Shown: positions 35,501-42,663 of the stretch, in pieces
Layout: each line of letters begins with the position of its first letter
How positions within the stretch are numbered: position 1 is the stretch's first letter
Source of the DNA: Vallicoccus soli
Lineage (GTDB): Bacteria; Actinomycetota; Actinomycetes; Motilibacterales; Motilibacteraceae
DNA: 64,000 nt
Assembly: GCF_003594885.1 (NCBI RefSeq)
Contig: NZ_QZEZ01000001.1
Span: 806,001 to 870,000, forward strand
Direction: 5' to 3'
Translations under genes and position numbers: made by a program
Notes under the pieces: model-generated
The model's database searches: none
What the model saw: only the letters and a program-made list of their open reading frames with translations
Told to the model about the DNA's origin: nothing

Positions 35501-35590
35501 GACGGCGACGCCCCCGCCCCCGCGGCCACGCCCGCCGCGGGCGGGGAGGCCGCCCCGGCGCCGGAGCAGACCCCGTCCGGCGGGCGCTAG
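32537..35590 (+). CDS. UPF0182 large membrane protein
   Basis: A 1017-residue protein with about seven N-terminal membrane helices (residues 25-330, for example LLPTLVVVAALVALFGLFVSY), then a roughly 550-residue extracytoplasmic domain (ERNIAGTRSAYDIADTEV, YEPRIYFGERSPEYSIVG, LDGYTTSNSYPYS) and an acidic Ala/Glu tail ending in Pro/Ala repeats. This is the UPF0182 family, Rv3193c in M. tuberculosis, with no proven function; envelope or transport roles are possible. GTG 32537 has GAGGGG upstream; TACGTT near 32464 could be its -10 box. Confidence 0.92.
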   Translation: MSFQMPPDPGGPARRPGGPVLARRRNRALLPTLVVVAALVALFGLFVSYYTDYLWYQDVGFTGVFTRELLTRALLFLVGAAVMAGAVVGSFVLAYRSRPVYAPMSPEQQNLERYRQGIEPFRRLLVVVAAVLVGLVAGSTAAGQWQTFLLWRHGTSFGQEDAQFGMDISFFTFDLPWWRFVLSFAFALVIVSLVVAAATHYLYGGLRLQSPGERTSTGARIHLSVLLGVFVLLKAVAYWMDRWFLATTGGRVNNRDFVGLTFADVNAVLPAKAILAVISVIVAVLFFVGVARSGWLLPGLGVGLLLVAAVLIGSVYPAVVQRFEVRPSELDKESPYIERNIAGTRSAYDIADTEVTAIQGSTTATQAQLREAADSIPGIRLLDPQIVPPAFRQLQQVRGFYSFPDVLDVDRYTIDGTEQDSVVSVRELDLDGLGENQRGWINDHIVYTHGFGFVAARGNTAQADGRPSFLESDIPPTGELGEYEPRIYFGERSPEYSIVGAPEGSDPREFDRPDDEASEGSVFTTYDGSGGVEVGSLFRKLLYAAKYQEGNILLSDFINDESKILYVREPRDRVEKVAPWLKLDGNTYPAVVDGRIQWILDGYTTSNSYPYSSRTSLQDATTDALTSTSTTRVVQANEQVNYIRNSVKATVDAYSGEVRLYEWTPEGQTVDPVLSTWMKAFPGTVEPYEEIDEGLRQHLRYPEDLFKVQRELLTRYHVTDPEAFFSGVDFWEVPNDPTPESTGNVQQPPFYLTLRMPEQEQPAFSLTTTFVPNNRANLSAFAAVNAEPGEDYGTIRILELPRNTAIPGPQQVQNNYQANSSVAQTLNLLQQRGSRVSFGNLLTLPVGEALLYVEPVYVSGSTGTSSYPLLQYVLVAFGDRVGFAPTLEGALNQVFEGAGGITDEVPPTEGGGEQEPADQQARLARALSQAEAAIAAGEEALQAGDFAAYGEAQERVARAIREAAAAQAAITGAQAPEAPAQGDGAVPPDGDAPAPAATPAAGGEAAPAPEQTPSGGR

Positions 35591-35621
35591 GGGCCGACCG
35601 TGCGCGCTGCCCACCCCCGAT

Positions 35622-35651
35622 TTGCCCCCGGCGTCCGTCGTGCCGTAACGT
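35622..35651 (+). promoter_or_regulatory. Promoter of the initiator tRNA gene
   Basis: TTGCCC (35622-35627) and TAACGT (35646-35651) are 18 nt apart, placing the transcript start about 10 nt before the mature tRNA. Confidence 0.6.
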
Positions 35652-35668
35652 CTACGACGCAACGCCGA

Positions 35669-35745
35669 CGCGGGGTGGAGCAGCTCGGTAGCTCGCTGGG
35701 CTCATAACCCAGAGGTCGCAGGTTCAAATCCTGCCCCCGCTACCA
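35669..35745 (+). tRNA. Initiator tRNA-fMet (CAT)
   Basis: A 77-nt cloverleaf with CAT anticodon in a CTCATAA loop, encoded CCA end, T arm GCAGG/CCTGC with TTCAAAT, and D arm with GGTAGCTC. Two initiator marks are visible: the first acceptor pair is an unpaired C1 x T72, and the anticodon stem ends in three G:C pairs (GGG/CCC). It lies alone between the UPF0182 and carbonic anhydrase genes, with its own promoter and terminator. Confidence 0.95.
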
Positions 35746-35747
35746 CC

Positions 35748-35784
35748 GACGAAGGCCCAGGTCCCCCGGACCTGGGCCTTCGTC
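35748..35784. terminator. Terminator of the tRNA gene
   Basis: Perfect 17-bp inverted repeat (GACGAAGGCCCAGGTCC and its complement) with a CCC loop, 2 bp after the CCA end. There is no U tract. Being symmetrical, it may also end the converging carbonic anhydrase transcript, whose stop is 23 bp away. Confidence 0.85.
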
Positions 35785-35806
35785 GTGCTCGGGGTCCCGC
35801 AGGCGC

Positions 35807-36601
35807 TCAGAGGAACTCGACCTCGCCGGTCTCGAGGTCGTAGACCGCCCCGACCACCTTCACCTCGCGCAGGGTCGAGGCCTTGGCGATGACGGGCGAG
35901 GCCTTGAGGCGCTCGACGACGAGCTCGACGTTGACGTCGACCGCCACCTCGGCGAGCTCGGTCTCGTGGGCCCCGAAGCGCTCCGCCTCCTCGACCGCGG
36001 GCAGGATGCCGGCGACCAGCGCGTCGATGTCGGTGCCGGTCGGCTCGGCGTCCGGGCGCCGGGACTCGACGGTGGCGGCGACCGCGCCGCACTCGGTGTG
36101 CCCGAGCACCACGAGCAGCGGCACCTCGAGGTGCTCGACGCCGTACTGCAGCGAGCCGAGCACGGCGCTGTCCAGGACCTGCCCGGCGCTGCGCACGACG
36201 AAGAGGTCCCCGAGCCCCTGGTCGAAGAGGACCTCCGGCGGGACCCGCGAGTCGGCGCAGGACAGCACCGCGCAGAAGGGGTGCTGCCCCTCGGCGAGGC
36301 CCTCGCGCCGGGTCGTCGACTGGTCCGGGTGCAGGGGCTCGCCGGCGACGAAGCGCTCGTTGCCCTCCACGAGCCGCTCGCGGGCCTCCCGCGCGCCCAG
36401 GGGCTCCTCGTCGTCGCGCGCCTCGGGCGCGCCCGGCGCCAGCGCCTTGGCCCCCGCCAGGGCCACGAGGGCGCCCAGCAGGCCGCCGCCGAGCGCGAAG
36501 AGCGCCTCGCGCCGGTCCGGCAGGTGGTCGTCGCGGCGGGCCGCGGGAGCGGCGGGCGGCGGCGCGGCGGGCGCCGGCGCCTCGTCCGTCGTGGCAGTCA
36601 T
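35807..36601 (-). CDS. Beta-class carbonic anhydrase with N-terminal signal/anchor
   Basis: A 264-residue beta-carbonic anhydrase interconverting CO2 and bicarbonate. The zinc site is visible as the Cys and Asp-Arg pair of LSCADSRVPPE (Cys near 115) and the His and Cys of VLGHTECGAV. Residues 31-55 contain a twin arginine (DRREALFALGG) followed by a hydrophobic stretch and ALAPGA, so the enzyme may be Tat-exported or membrane-anchored. The ATG has AGGAGGG upstream. Its promoter region is shared with the divergent secreted protein and holds a CRP-like box. Confidence 0.9.
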   Translation of the reverse strand: MTATTDEAPAPAAPPPAAPAARRDDHLPDRREALFALGGGLLGALVALAGAKALAPGAPEARDDEEPLGAREARERLVEGNERFVAGEPLHPDQSTTRREGLAEGQHPFCAVLSCADSRVPPEVLFDQGLGDLFVVRSAGQVLDSAVLGSLQYGVEHLEVPLLVVLGHTECGAVAATVESRRPDAEPTGTDIDALVAGILPAVEEAERFGAHETELAEVAVDVNVELVVERLKASPVIAKASTLREVKVVGAVYDLETGEVEFL

Positions 36602-36775
36602 GGGGACCCTCCTGTGGTCGTCGCGGAGGGGATCGGCGCCCGCGGGTGCCGCCTGTAGCGGGGGGTGATCACCACCGCGGTGTGATGCACCTCACGTGTA
36701 ACGCCCCTCAAGCAGGGGCCGGGCCCGCCGATACAGTCCCGGAGCCCCGTCCCCGACCCCCCGAGGACCAGCACC
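36602..36775. other. Divergent regulatory region of carbonic anhydrase and M15-like genes
   Basis: This 174-bp gap holds two adjoining palindromes (GGTGATCACC near 36664 and CACCGCGGTG near 36673), a CRP-like box at 36681-36696, a 6-bp hairpin near 36704-36720, and TACAGT at 36732-36737, a -10 candidate for the plus-strand gene. Confidence 0.6.
36681..36696. promoter_or_regulatory. CRP/FNR-family box TGTGA-N6-TCACG
   Basis: TGTGA (36681-36685) and TCACG (36692-36696) spaced by 6 nt match the cAMP-receptor-protein consensus except for the last base. The centre is about 55 bp upstream of the start predicted from TACAGT, suited to activation of the secreted protein gene. It could also act on the divergent carbonic anhydrase gene. 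Confidence 0.55.
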
Positions 36776-37495
36776 GTGACCCTCCACGCCGCCGGGCGCC
36801 GCACCAGCCTGCGCCGCCGCCTCTCCCGCGCCGCCACCGCCGTCGCCGCCGCGGCGGCCGCCGTGGTCGCCGTCGTCCCCCTCGCCGCGCCCGCCGGGGC
36901 CGTGACCCTCCCGATGCCGGCGACGCCGCGCTTCGTGACCCCGGCCGAGAAGACCGTCCCCTACGAGCCGCAGACCACCTGCACGAGCACGATCGGCGCC
37001 GGTACGGCCTGGTTCGCCCGCATGGCGGTGCGCACCTACCCCGGCTCGACGAACATGGGCATCCTGCGTGCCTGCGGCAGCGGCGGGCAGAGCGAGCACA
37101 AGGAGGGGCGGGCCTTCGACTGGGGGGTCGACGCCCGCGTGGCGCGCGAGGGCGCCATGGCCACCGCCATGCACAAGTGGCTGCTCAAGGACGACGCCGA
37201 GATCGCCCGGCGCCTCGGGATCATGTACATCATCTTCAACGACCGGATCCTGTCGGTCTACCGGCTGCAGGACGGCTGGCGCCCGTACGTGCACGCCTCC
37301 TGCCGCGGTCGCGCGCTGAGCCAGTGCTCGCCGACGCTGCGGCACGTGGACCACGTGCACTACTCGTTCTCGCGCGCCGGCGGCGCCGGGAGGACCTCGT
37401 TCTGGCAGGGCCCCGACGCGGTCGCCCCCTCCGGCAAGGGGCTCGCCCTGCTGCAGGACTCCCTCGCCGGCGTGCGCTCGAGCGCCGGGGCCTGA
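36776..37495 (+). CDS. Secreted M15-like (VanY/ARB_07466-type) peptidoglycan protein
   Basis: A 239-residue exported protein with a long basic signal peptide (hydrophobic core about 22-42, ending APAGAV). The domain has the His/Asp zinc-peptidase pattern of the M15/ARB_07466 group: SEHKEGRAFDWGVD near 105-118, the GIMYIIFNDRI segment and HVDHVHYSFS near 202-211. It probably cleaves or binds wall peptides. Four Cys after the signal may form two disulphides. GTG 36776 has CGAGGACC upstream. A CRP-like box upstream recalls CRP control of the wall-active rpfA in mycobacteria, but this is only an analogy. Confidence 0.78.
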   Translation: MTLHAAGRRTSLRRRLSRAATAVAAAAAAVVAVVPLAAPAGAVTLPMPATPRFVTPAEKTVPYEPQTTCTSTIGAGTAWFARMAVRTYPGSTNMGILRACGSGGQSEHKEGRAFDWGVDARVAREGAMATAMHKWLLKDDAEIARRLGIMYIIFNDRILSVYRLQDGWRPYVHASCRGRALSQCSPTLRHVDHVHYSFSRAGGAGRTSFWQGPDAVAPSGKGLALLQDSLAGVRSSAGA

Positions 37496-37521
37496 GCGCC
37501 CCACCTCGCGCGGGCACCACG

Positions 37522-37562
37522 ACGCGACGGGCCCCGGGGCGCTGCCCCGGGGCCCGTCGCGT
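37522..37562. terminator. Bidirectional terminator
   Basis: Perfect 19-bp inverted repeat (ACGCGACGGGCCCCGGGGC and its complement) with a GCT loop, between the convergent M15-like and terC genes. There is no U tract. Confidence 0.88.
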
Positions 37563-37568
37563 GGCGGG

Positions 37569-38606
37569 TCAGCGCGCCGGGGGGCTCCCGACGTGCTCGC
37601 CGACCGCCTCGGGGTCCTGGCGCGTGGCGCGCAGGCTGGTCATCGTGACGATCGCGAGGACCACGACGATGAAGCCGAGCGAGAGCAGCGTCGGGATCTC
37701 CGGGACGCCCGCCCAGATGCCGTGCGCCCAGTGCAGCACCAGCTTCACGCCGATGAAGGCGAGGATCGCGGCGAGGCCGTACCCGAGGTGGACGAGGCGC
37801 CCGAGCGCGCCCTGCAGCACGAAGTACAGCGCCCGCAGGCCCAGCAGCGCGAAGGCGTTGGTCGCGAAGACGAGGTAGGGGTCGCTCGTGATGCCGTAGA
37901 CGGCGGGGACGGAGTCGACGGCGAAGACCACGTCGGTGGCGAAGACGGCGACCACGACGAGCAGCAGCGGGGTCGCCGCGCGCTTGCCGGCCTCGCGCAC
38001 CGTCATGCGCGCGCCGCGGTACTCGTCGGTGACGGGCATGAAGCGCCGGAGCAGGCGCACCGAGCGCATGGACGAGACGTCGACCTCGTGGCCGGTGCCC
38101 TTGCGCTGGTCGCGGAAGATCTTCACGGCCGTGGCGAGCAGGATCGCGCCGAAGAGCAGGAACGCGAAGCTCAGGTTGTCCAGCGCCGCCGCGCCGACGG
38201 CGATGAGCACGCCGCGCAGCACGAGCGCGCCCACGATGCCGTAGAGCAGGACGCGCTGCTGCAGCTCCGCCGGCACCGCGAAGGCGGAGAGCAGGAGCAT
38301 GAAGACGAAGAGGTTGTCGACGGACAGCGACTTCTCGACGAGGTAGCCCGTGAGGAAGTCCACGCCCGGCCCGGACCCCCACTGCGCCCAGATCCACGCG
38401 CCGAAGACGAGGGGGAGGGCGATGTAGAAGACGGACCACCCGACGGCCTCGCGCATGCCCACCGCGTGCGGACGGCGGGTCAGGGCCAGGTCCAGCAGGA
38501 CCAGGCCCAGGACGACGCCGATGCTCAGGAGCCACAGGCCCGGCGAGGCGAGGGACGAGGTCGCGCCGCCGCTGTCGGCAGCGGCCAGGGTCACGGGCAA
38601 GTGCAC
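37569..38606 (-). CDS. TerC/Alx-family membrane protein, probable Mn2+ exporter
   Basis: A 345-residue protein with about eight membrane helices and the TerC core LSVDNLFVFMLLLSAFAVP plus FATDVVFAVDSVPAVYGIT, whose acidic residues line the transport path. The Alx/TerC family exports manganese or helps load exported metalloenzymes. GTG 38606 has GAGGAG upstream; the frame is open to 38660, but that part lies inside the riboswitch-like leader. The Mn-type leader supports a manganese role. Confidence 0.9.
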   Translation of the reverse strand: MHLPVTLAAADSGGATSSLASPGLWLLSIGVVLGLVLLDLALTRRPHAVGMREAVGWSVFYIALPLVFGAWIWAQWGSGPGVDFLTGYLVEKSLSVDNLFVFMLLLSAFAVPAELQQRVLLYGIVGALVLRGVLIAVGAAALDNLSFAFLLFGAILLATAVKIFRDQRKGTGHEVDVSSMRSVRLLRRFMPVTDEYRGARMTVREAGKRAATPLLLVVVAVFATDVVFAVDSVPAVYGITSDPYLVFATNAFALLGLRALYFVLQGALGRLVHLGYGLAAILAFIGVKLVLHWAHGIWAGVPEIPTLLSLGFIVVVLAIVTMTSLRATRQDPEAVGEHVGSPPAR

Positions 38607-38629
38607 AGAGCTCTCCTCGGGTACGTGGT

Positions 38630-38735
38630 GCCCGAGGTCTCCTCCACCGTCGTCGGCCACCGTCCGGGGCGCGCGTGGGCGCGTCCGTACTGACCGGAGC
38701 GGTGCGTGGGAGTACTCCCCTCGTGTTCCAGCCTA
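38630..38735 (-). promoter_or_regulatory. Probable yybP-ykoY (manganese) riboswitch and promoter of terC
   Basis: On the minus strand a TAGGCT -10 box (38735-38730) is followed at once by GAGGGGAGTACTCCC. About 75 nt later GGTGGAGGAGACCTCGGGC closes the element just before the terC ribosome-binding site. GGGGAGTA and a terminal GAGACC flanking a three-way junction are the hallmarks of the yybP-ykoY family, which often precedes TerC/Alx genes. I could not run a covariance model. Confidence 0.6.
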
Positions 38736-38816
38736 GGGGGTACCCCGCTCCCGCGTCGAACGAACCCCGCGGGAGCATGGGCGCCCGCCCCCGTCCCGCA
38801 GCACCAGGAGCGCGCC

Positions 38817-39140
38817 GTGATCTTCATCGCCGTCCGGTTCACCGTCCGCCCGGAGCGCAGCGACGAGTGGCTCTCGCTCGTCGAGCCGTTCACCACCGCG
38901 ACCCGCGCCGAGCCGGGCAACCTCTTCTTCGACTGGTCGCGCAGCGTCCACGACCCCCACCAGTTCGTCCTGCTCGAGGCGTTCCGCGACGCCGCGGCCG
39001 GCGAGGAGCACGTGCGCTCGGACCACTTCCGCGAGGCCGTGGGGTGGATGCCCGACCTCGTCGCGAGCGTGCCCGAGATCGTCAACGTCGAGGTGCCGGG
39101 CGAGGGCTGGTCGCGGATGGCCGAGGTCCAGCCGCGCTGA
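38817..39140 (+). CDS. ABM-domain quinol monooxygenase-like protein (YgiN type)
   Basis: A 107-residue ferredoxin-like dimeric alpha-beta barrel protein: AVRFTVRPERSDEWLSLVEP, TRAEPGNLFFDWSRS and FVLLEAFRDAAAGEEHVRSDHF fit the antibiotic-biosynthesis-monooxygenase family. It may oxidise quinols or a small aromatic substrate without a cofactor; the substrate is unknown. GTG 38817 has CCAGGAG upstream. It diverges from terC across a shared regulatory region. Confidence 0.8.
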   Translation: MIFIAVRFTVRPERSDEWLSLVEPFTTATRAEPGNLFFDWSRSVHDPHQFVLLEAFRDAAAGEEHVRSDHFREAVGWMPDLVASVPEIVNVEVPGEGWSRMAEVQPR

Positions 39141-39276
39141 GGGTCCCGCGCGGTCCCTCCCGCGCGCTTCGCCGCGCCGGCCCGCCCCGACCGCCACGCC
39201 CTCGGCGGGCTGTCGGTGGGCGCGGCTAGCGTGGCGGGGCCGCGCGAGGGTCGCGGCGCCGAGGGGGTCCACGCGG

Positions 39277-42200
39277 GTGCTGCACGTCCACCGCGCCGAG
39301 CGGTCCGACGCGCTCGTCGACGCGCTCGGCGACGTCCTCGCGGTGCCACCGGCGGACCCCTTCGCCGAGGACGTCGTCGCAGTCCCCGCGCGGGGCGTGG
39401 AGCGGTGGCTGGCCCAGCGCCTGGCGCACCGGCTCGGGCAGGGCGCGGGCTCGAGCGGCGACGGCGTCTGCGCGGGGGTGCGCTTCCCGTCGCCGCGACG
39501 GCTGCTCGCCGAGGCCGCGGGCGTCGAGGAGCCCGACCCGTGGCACCCGGACGCCCTCGCCTGGACGCTGCTGGAGGTGCTCGACGGCTGCGCCGGCGAG
39601 CCCTGGTGCCGCGCGCTGGGCCTGCACCTCGGGGTGGTCGCGCCGCCCGGGGCGGACGACCCCGCCGAGCGGGTCCACCGCCGCGGACGCCGGTGGGCCG
39701 TGGCGCACCGCCTGGCGACGCTGGTCGACGACGCCGCGCGCGAGCGGCCGGCGCTGCTGGCCGCCTGGGCGCGCGGCGACGACGCCGACGGCCTCGGCGC
39801 GCCGCTGCCGGTCGACCTGCGCTGGCAGGCCCGCCTCTTCCGGCTGCTGGCCGAGCGGGTCCCCGGGCCGGACCCCGTGCAGCGGGCGGCGCTGACCGCC
39901 GCGCGGCTCCGCGACGACCCGGCGTCGTGCCCGCTGCCGGCCAGGGCCTCGCTCTTCGGCCCCACCCGGCTCCCGGCCGGCGACCTGGTGCTCCTGCGGG
40001 CGCTGGCCGAGCACCGCGACGTGCACCTCTGGCTGCCGCACCCGTCGGGCGACCTCTGGGACCGGGTCGCGGCGGTGTCCCGTGCGCCGCGCCGCCCGGT
40101 GCGCCGGCGCGAGGACCGCACCGGCGAGCTGGTGCGCCACCCCCTGCTCTCCTCGCTCGGCCGCGACGCGCGCGAGCTGGCCCAGGTGCTCGCCGCCGTG
40201 CCGCACGAGGGCCACCACCACCCGGTGCCCGCGCCCCCCGTGACGCTCCTCGGGCACCTGCAGCGCGCCGTGCGCGACGACCGGCGCGCCCCCGCGGGGG
40301 CCCGGCCGCTGCTCGACCCGTCCGACCGCACGGTGCAGGTGCACGCCTGCCACGGGCGGGCCCGGCAGGTGGAGGTGCTCCGCGAGGTGCTCGTGGGGCT
40401 GCTGGCGCAGGACCCGACCCTCGAGCCGCGCGACGTGCTCGTCATGTGCCCCGACATCGAGGAGTTCGCCCCGCTGGTGGCCGCGGCCTTCGGCCTCGCC
40501 GAGGTCACCGGTGCGGGCCACCCCGGCCACGCCCTGCGGGTCCGGCTCGCCGACCGCTCGCTGCGGCGCACCAACCCCCTCCTGGCGACCGTCGACCGCC
40601 TCCTGGAGCTGGCGGGCGCGCGGGTCACGGCCTCGCAGGTCCTCGACCTCGCGTCCACCGGCCCGGTCCGCCGGCGCTTCCGCCTCGACGACGACGACCT
40701 CGAGCGGGTCGCCACCTGGGTGGCGGAGGCGGGGGTGCGGTGGGGGCTCGACGCGGCGCACCGGACCCCCTACGCGCTCGACCTGGTCCCGCAGAACACC
40801 TGGCGCGCGGGCCTGGACCGCGTGCTCCTCGGAGCCGCGATGGCCGACGAGGACGGCAACCGGCTGGGGCTGGCGCTCCCGCTCGACGACGTCGGCAGCG
40901 GCGAGGTCGACCTCGCGGGGCGCCTGGCCGAGCTGGTCGACCGCCTCGGCGCGGTCCTCGGGGCGCTGTCCGCGCCGGGCGACCGCCCGCTCGCGGCGTG
41001 GTGCGCGCTGCTGCGCGAGGGCGTCGCCTCGCTCACCGACGTCGCCCCCGCCGACCTGTGGCAGGCCGGGGAGCTGCGCCGGGTCCTCGCCGACCTCGAG
41101 GACGCGGCGGGCGGGCGGGCCGCGAGCACGCCCCTGGCGCTCGCCGACGTGCGGGCGCTGCTCGGCGGGCGGCTCGCCGGCCGGCCCACCCGCGCCGGCT
41201 TCCGGACCGGCACCCTGACCGTCTGCACGATGGTCCCCATGCGCTCGGTCCCGCACCGCGTGGTGTGCCTGCTCGGGCTCGACGACGGCGCGTTCCCGCG
41301 CGGGGTGCGCCGCGACGGCGACGACGTGCTCGACCGCGACCCGGCCGTCGGCGAGGCCGACCCGCGCAGCGAGGACCGCCAGCTGCTCCTCGACGCCCTG
41401 CTCGCCGCGACCGAGCGGGTCGTCGTGACCTGCACCGGGGCCGACGAGCGCACCGGGGCGGCCCGACCGCTCAGCGTGCCGCTGGGCGAGCTCCTCGACG
41501 CCCTCGACGAGACGGCGGTCGGCGCCGACGGGGCCCGGCCGCGCGACCAGGTGCTCGTGCGGCACCCGCTCCAGGCCCACGACCCCCGCTGCCTCGTCCC
41601 CGGCGCCCTCGGGACCCCGGGGCGGGCCTTCAGCCACGACCCCACGGCGCTGGCCGGGGCCCGGGCCGCCCTCGCCCCGCGCGAGGACCCCGGCCCCTTC
41701 CTGCCGGGCCCGCTGCCGCCCGCGCGGGCGGGCGGTGCCGTGGAGCTGGCTGCGCTCGCCGACCTGCTGGTGCACCCGGCGCGCGCGTTCCTGCGCCAGC
41801 GGCTCGACGTCGCCGTGCTGCGCGAGGACGACGAGCCCTCCGACCACCTCGCGGTCGAGCTCGACGCGCTCGAGGCCTGGGCGGTCGGCGACCGGGTGCT
41901 GCGCGACCGGCTCGCCGGCGCGTCGCCCGAGGACGCGCGCCAGGCCGAGTGGCGCCGGGGCGCCCTGCCGCCCGGGGGGCTGGGCGCCCGAGCGCTCGAC
42001 CGGGTCCTGCGCGACGTCGAGCCGCTCGTCGCCGGGACGGCCGACCTGCGCGCCCACCCGCGGCAGGTGGTCGACGTCGACGTCGCGCTGCCCGACGGGC
42101 GCTCGCTGCGGGGCAGCGTCGCGGGGGTGCGGGGCACCACGCTGCTCGAGGTGACGTACAGCAGGCTGCGGGCGCACCACCGGCTGCGCGCCTGGGTCGG

Positions 42201-42663
42201 GCTGCTGGCGCTCTGCGCGGCCCACCCCGGCGCCGGCTGGACGGCGAGCACCGTGGGGAGGGGCACGGGGCGCCCGCGCCGGGCGCTCGTCGGCCCCGTC
42301 GCGCCGGAGCGGGCCCGCGAGCTGCTCGGCCGGCTCGTCGACCTGCACGACCGGGGCCTGCGCGAGCCCCTGCCCCTGCCGGTGCGCACCGGTGCGGCCT
42401 ACGCCGCGGCCCGCTGGGCCGGCGACGAGGTGCCGGCGGCGCTCGAGCGGGCCGAGCGCGAGTGGCGCTCGCGCGACTTCCCCGGCGAGGACGCCGACCC
42501 GGCGCACGTCCGGGTCCACGGCGGCGTCGTGCCGCTCGCCGCCCTGCTCGCCGACCCGCCCCGTGAGGACGAGCGGTGGGGCGGCGAGCCGTCGCGGCTG
42601 GGCGAGCTGGCGCGGCGGGTGTGGGACCCGCTGCTCGACGTCGAGCGGGTGGGCGGCCTGTGA
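39277..42663 (+). CDS. recC: RecC, exonuclease V gamma subunit
   Basis: An 1128-residue RecC. The helicase-like N-terminus (ERSDALVDALGDVLAVPP, VPARGVERWLAQRLAHRLG) is followed by VQVHACHGRARQVEVLREVL and VLVMCPDIEEFAPLV. The C-terminal half includes MVPMRSVPHRVVCLLGLDDGAFPR and a degenerate nuclease fold. No Walker A is present, as expected for RecC, which recognises Chi and splits the strands. GTG 39277 has GAGGGGG about 12 nt upstream; TAGCGT at 39227-39232 may be the -10 box. It heads recC-recB-recD with 4-bp overlaps. RecBCD is patchy in actinobacteria and here coexists with AdnAB. Confidence 0.93.
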   Translation: MLHVHRAERSDALVDALGDVLAVPPADPFAEDVVAVPARGVERWLAQRLAHRLGQGAGSSGDGVCAGVRFPSPRRLLAEAAGVEEPDPWHPDALAWTLLEVLDGCAGEPWCRALGLHLGVVAPPGADDPAERVHRRGRRWAVAHRLATLVDDAARERPALLAAWARGDDADGLGAPLPVDLRWQARLFRLLAERVPGPDPVQRAALTAARLRDDPASCPLPARASLFGPTRLPAGDLVLLRALAEHRDVHLWLPHPSGDLWDRVAAVSRAPRRPVRRREDRTGELVRHPLLSSLGRDARELAQVLAAVPHEGHHHPVPAPPVTLLGHLQRAVRDDRRAPAGARPLLDPSDRTVQVHACHGRARQVEVLREVLVGLLAQDPTLEPRDVLVMCPDIEEFAPLVAAAFGLAEVTGAGHPGHALRVRLADRSLRRTNPLLATVDRLLELAGARVTASQVLDLASTGPVRRRFRLDDDDLERVATWVAEAGVRWGLDAAHRTPYALDLVPQNTWRAGLDRVLLGAAMADEDGNRLGLALPLDDVGSGEVDLAGRLAELVDRLGAVLGALSAPGDRPLAAWCALLREGVASLTDVAPADLWQAGELRRVLADLEDAAGGRAASTPLALADVRALLGGRLAGRPTRAGFRTGTLTVCTMVPMRSVPHRVVCLLGLDDGAFPRGVRRDGDDVLDRDPAVGEADPRSEDRQLLLDALLAATERVVVTCTGADERTGAARPLSVPLGELLDALDETAVGADGARPRDQVLVRHPLQAHDPRCLVPGALGTPGRAFSHDPTALAGARAALAPREDPGPFLPGPLPPARAGGAVELAALADLLVHPARAFLRQRLDVAVLREDDEPSDHLAVELDALEAWAVGDRVLRDRLAGASPEDARQAEWRRGALPPGGLGARALDRVLRDVEPLVAGTADLRAHPRQVVDVDVALPDGRSLRGSVAGVRGTTLLEVTYSRLRAHHRLRAWVGLLALCAAHPGAGWTASTVGRGTGRPRRALVGPVAPERARELLGRLVDLHDRGLREPLPLPVRTGAAYAAARWAGDEVPAALERAEREWRSRDFPGEDADPAHVRVHGGVVPLAALLADPPREDERWGGEPSRLGELARRVWDPLLDVERVGGL

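Noticed and set aside
30989-35662. A 1557-codon minus-strand frame opposite the Lon-like protease and UPF0182
   Set aside because: No domain, composition bias, and it spans several real genes and the PPA1309 gene.
35669-35745. tRNA as an integration site
   Set aside because: No integrase and no duplicate of the tRNA 3' end is seen nearby; flanking genes look native.
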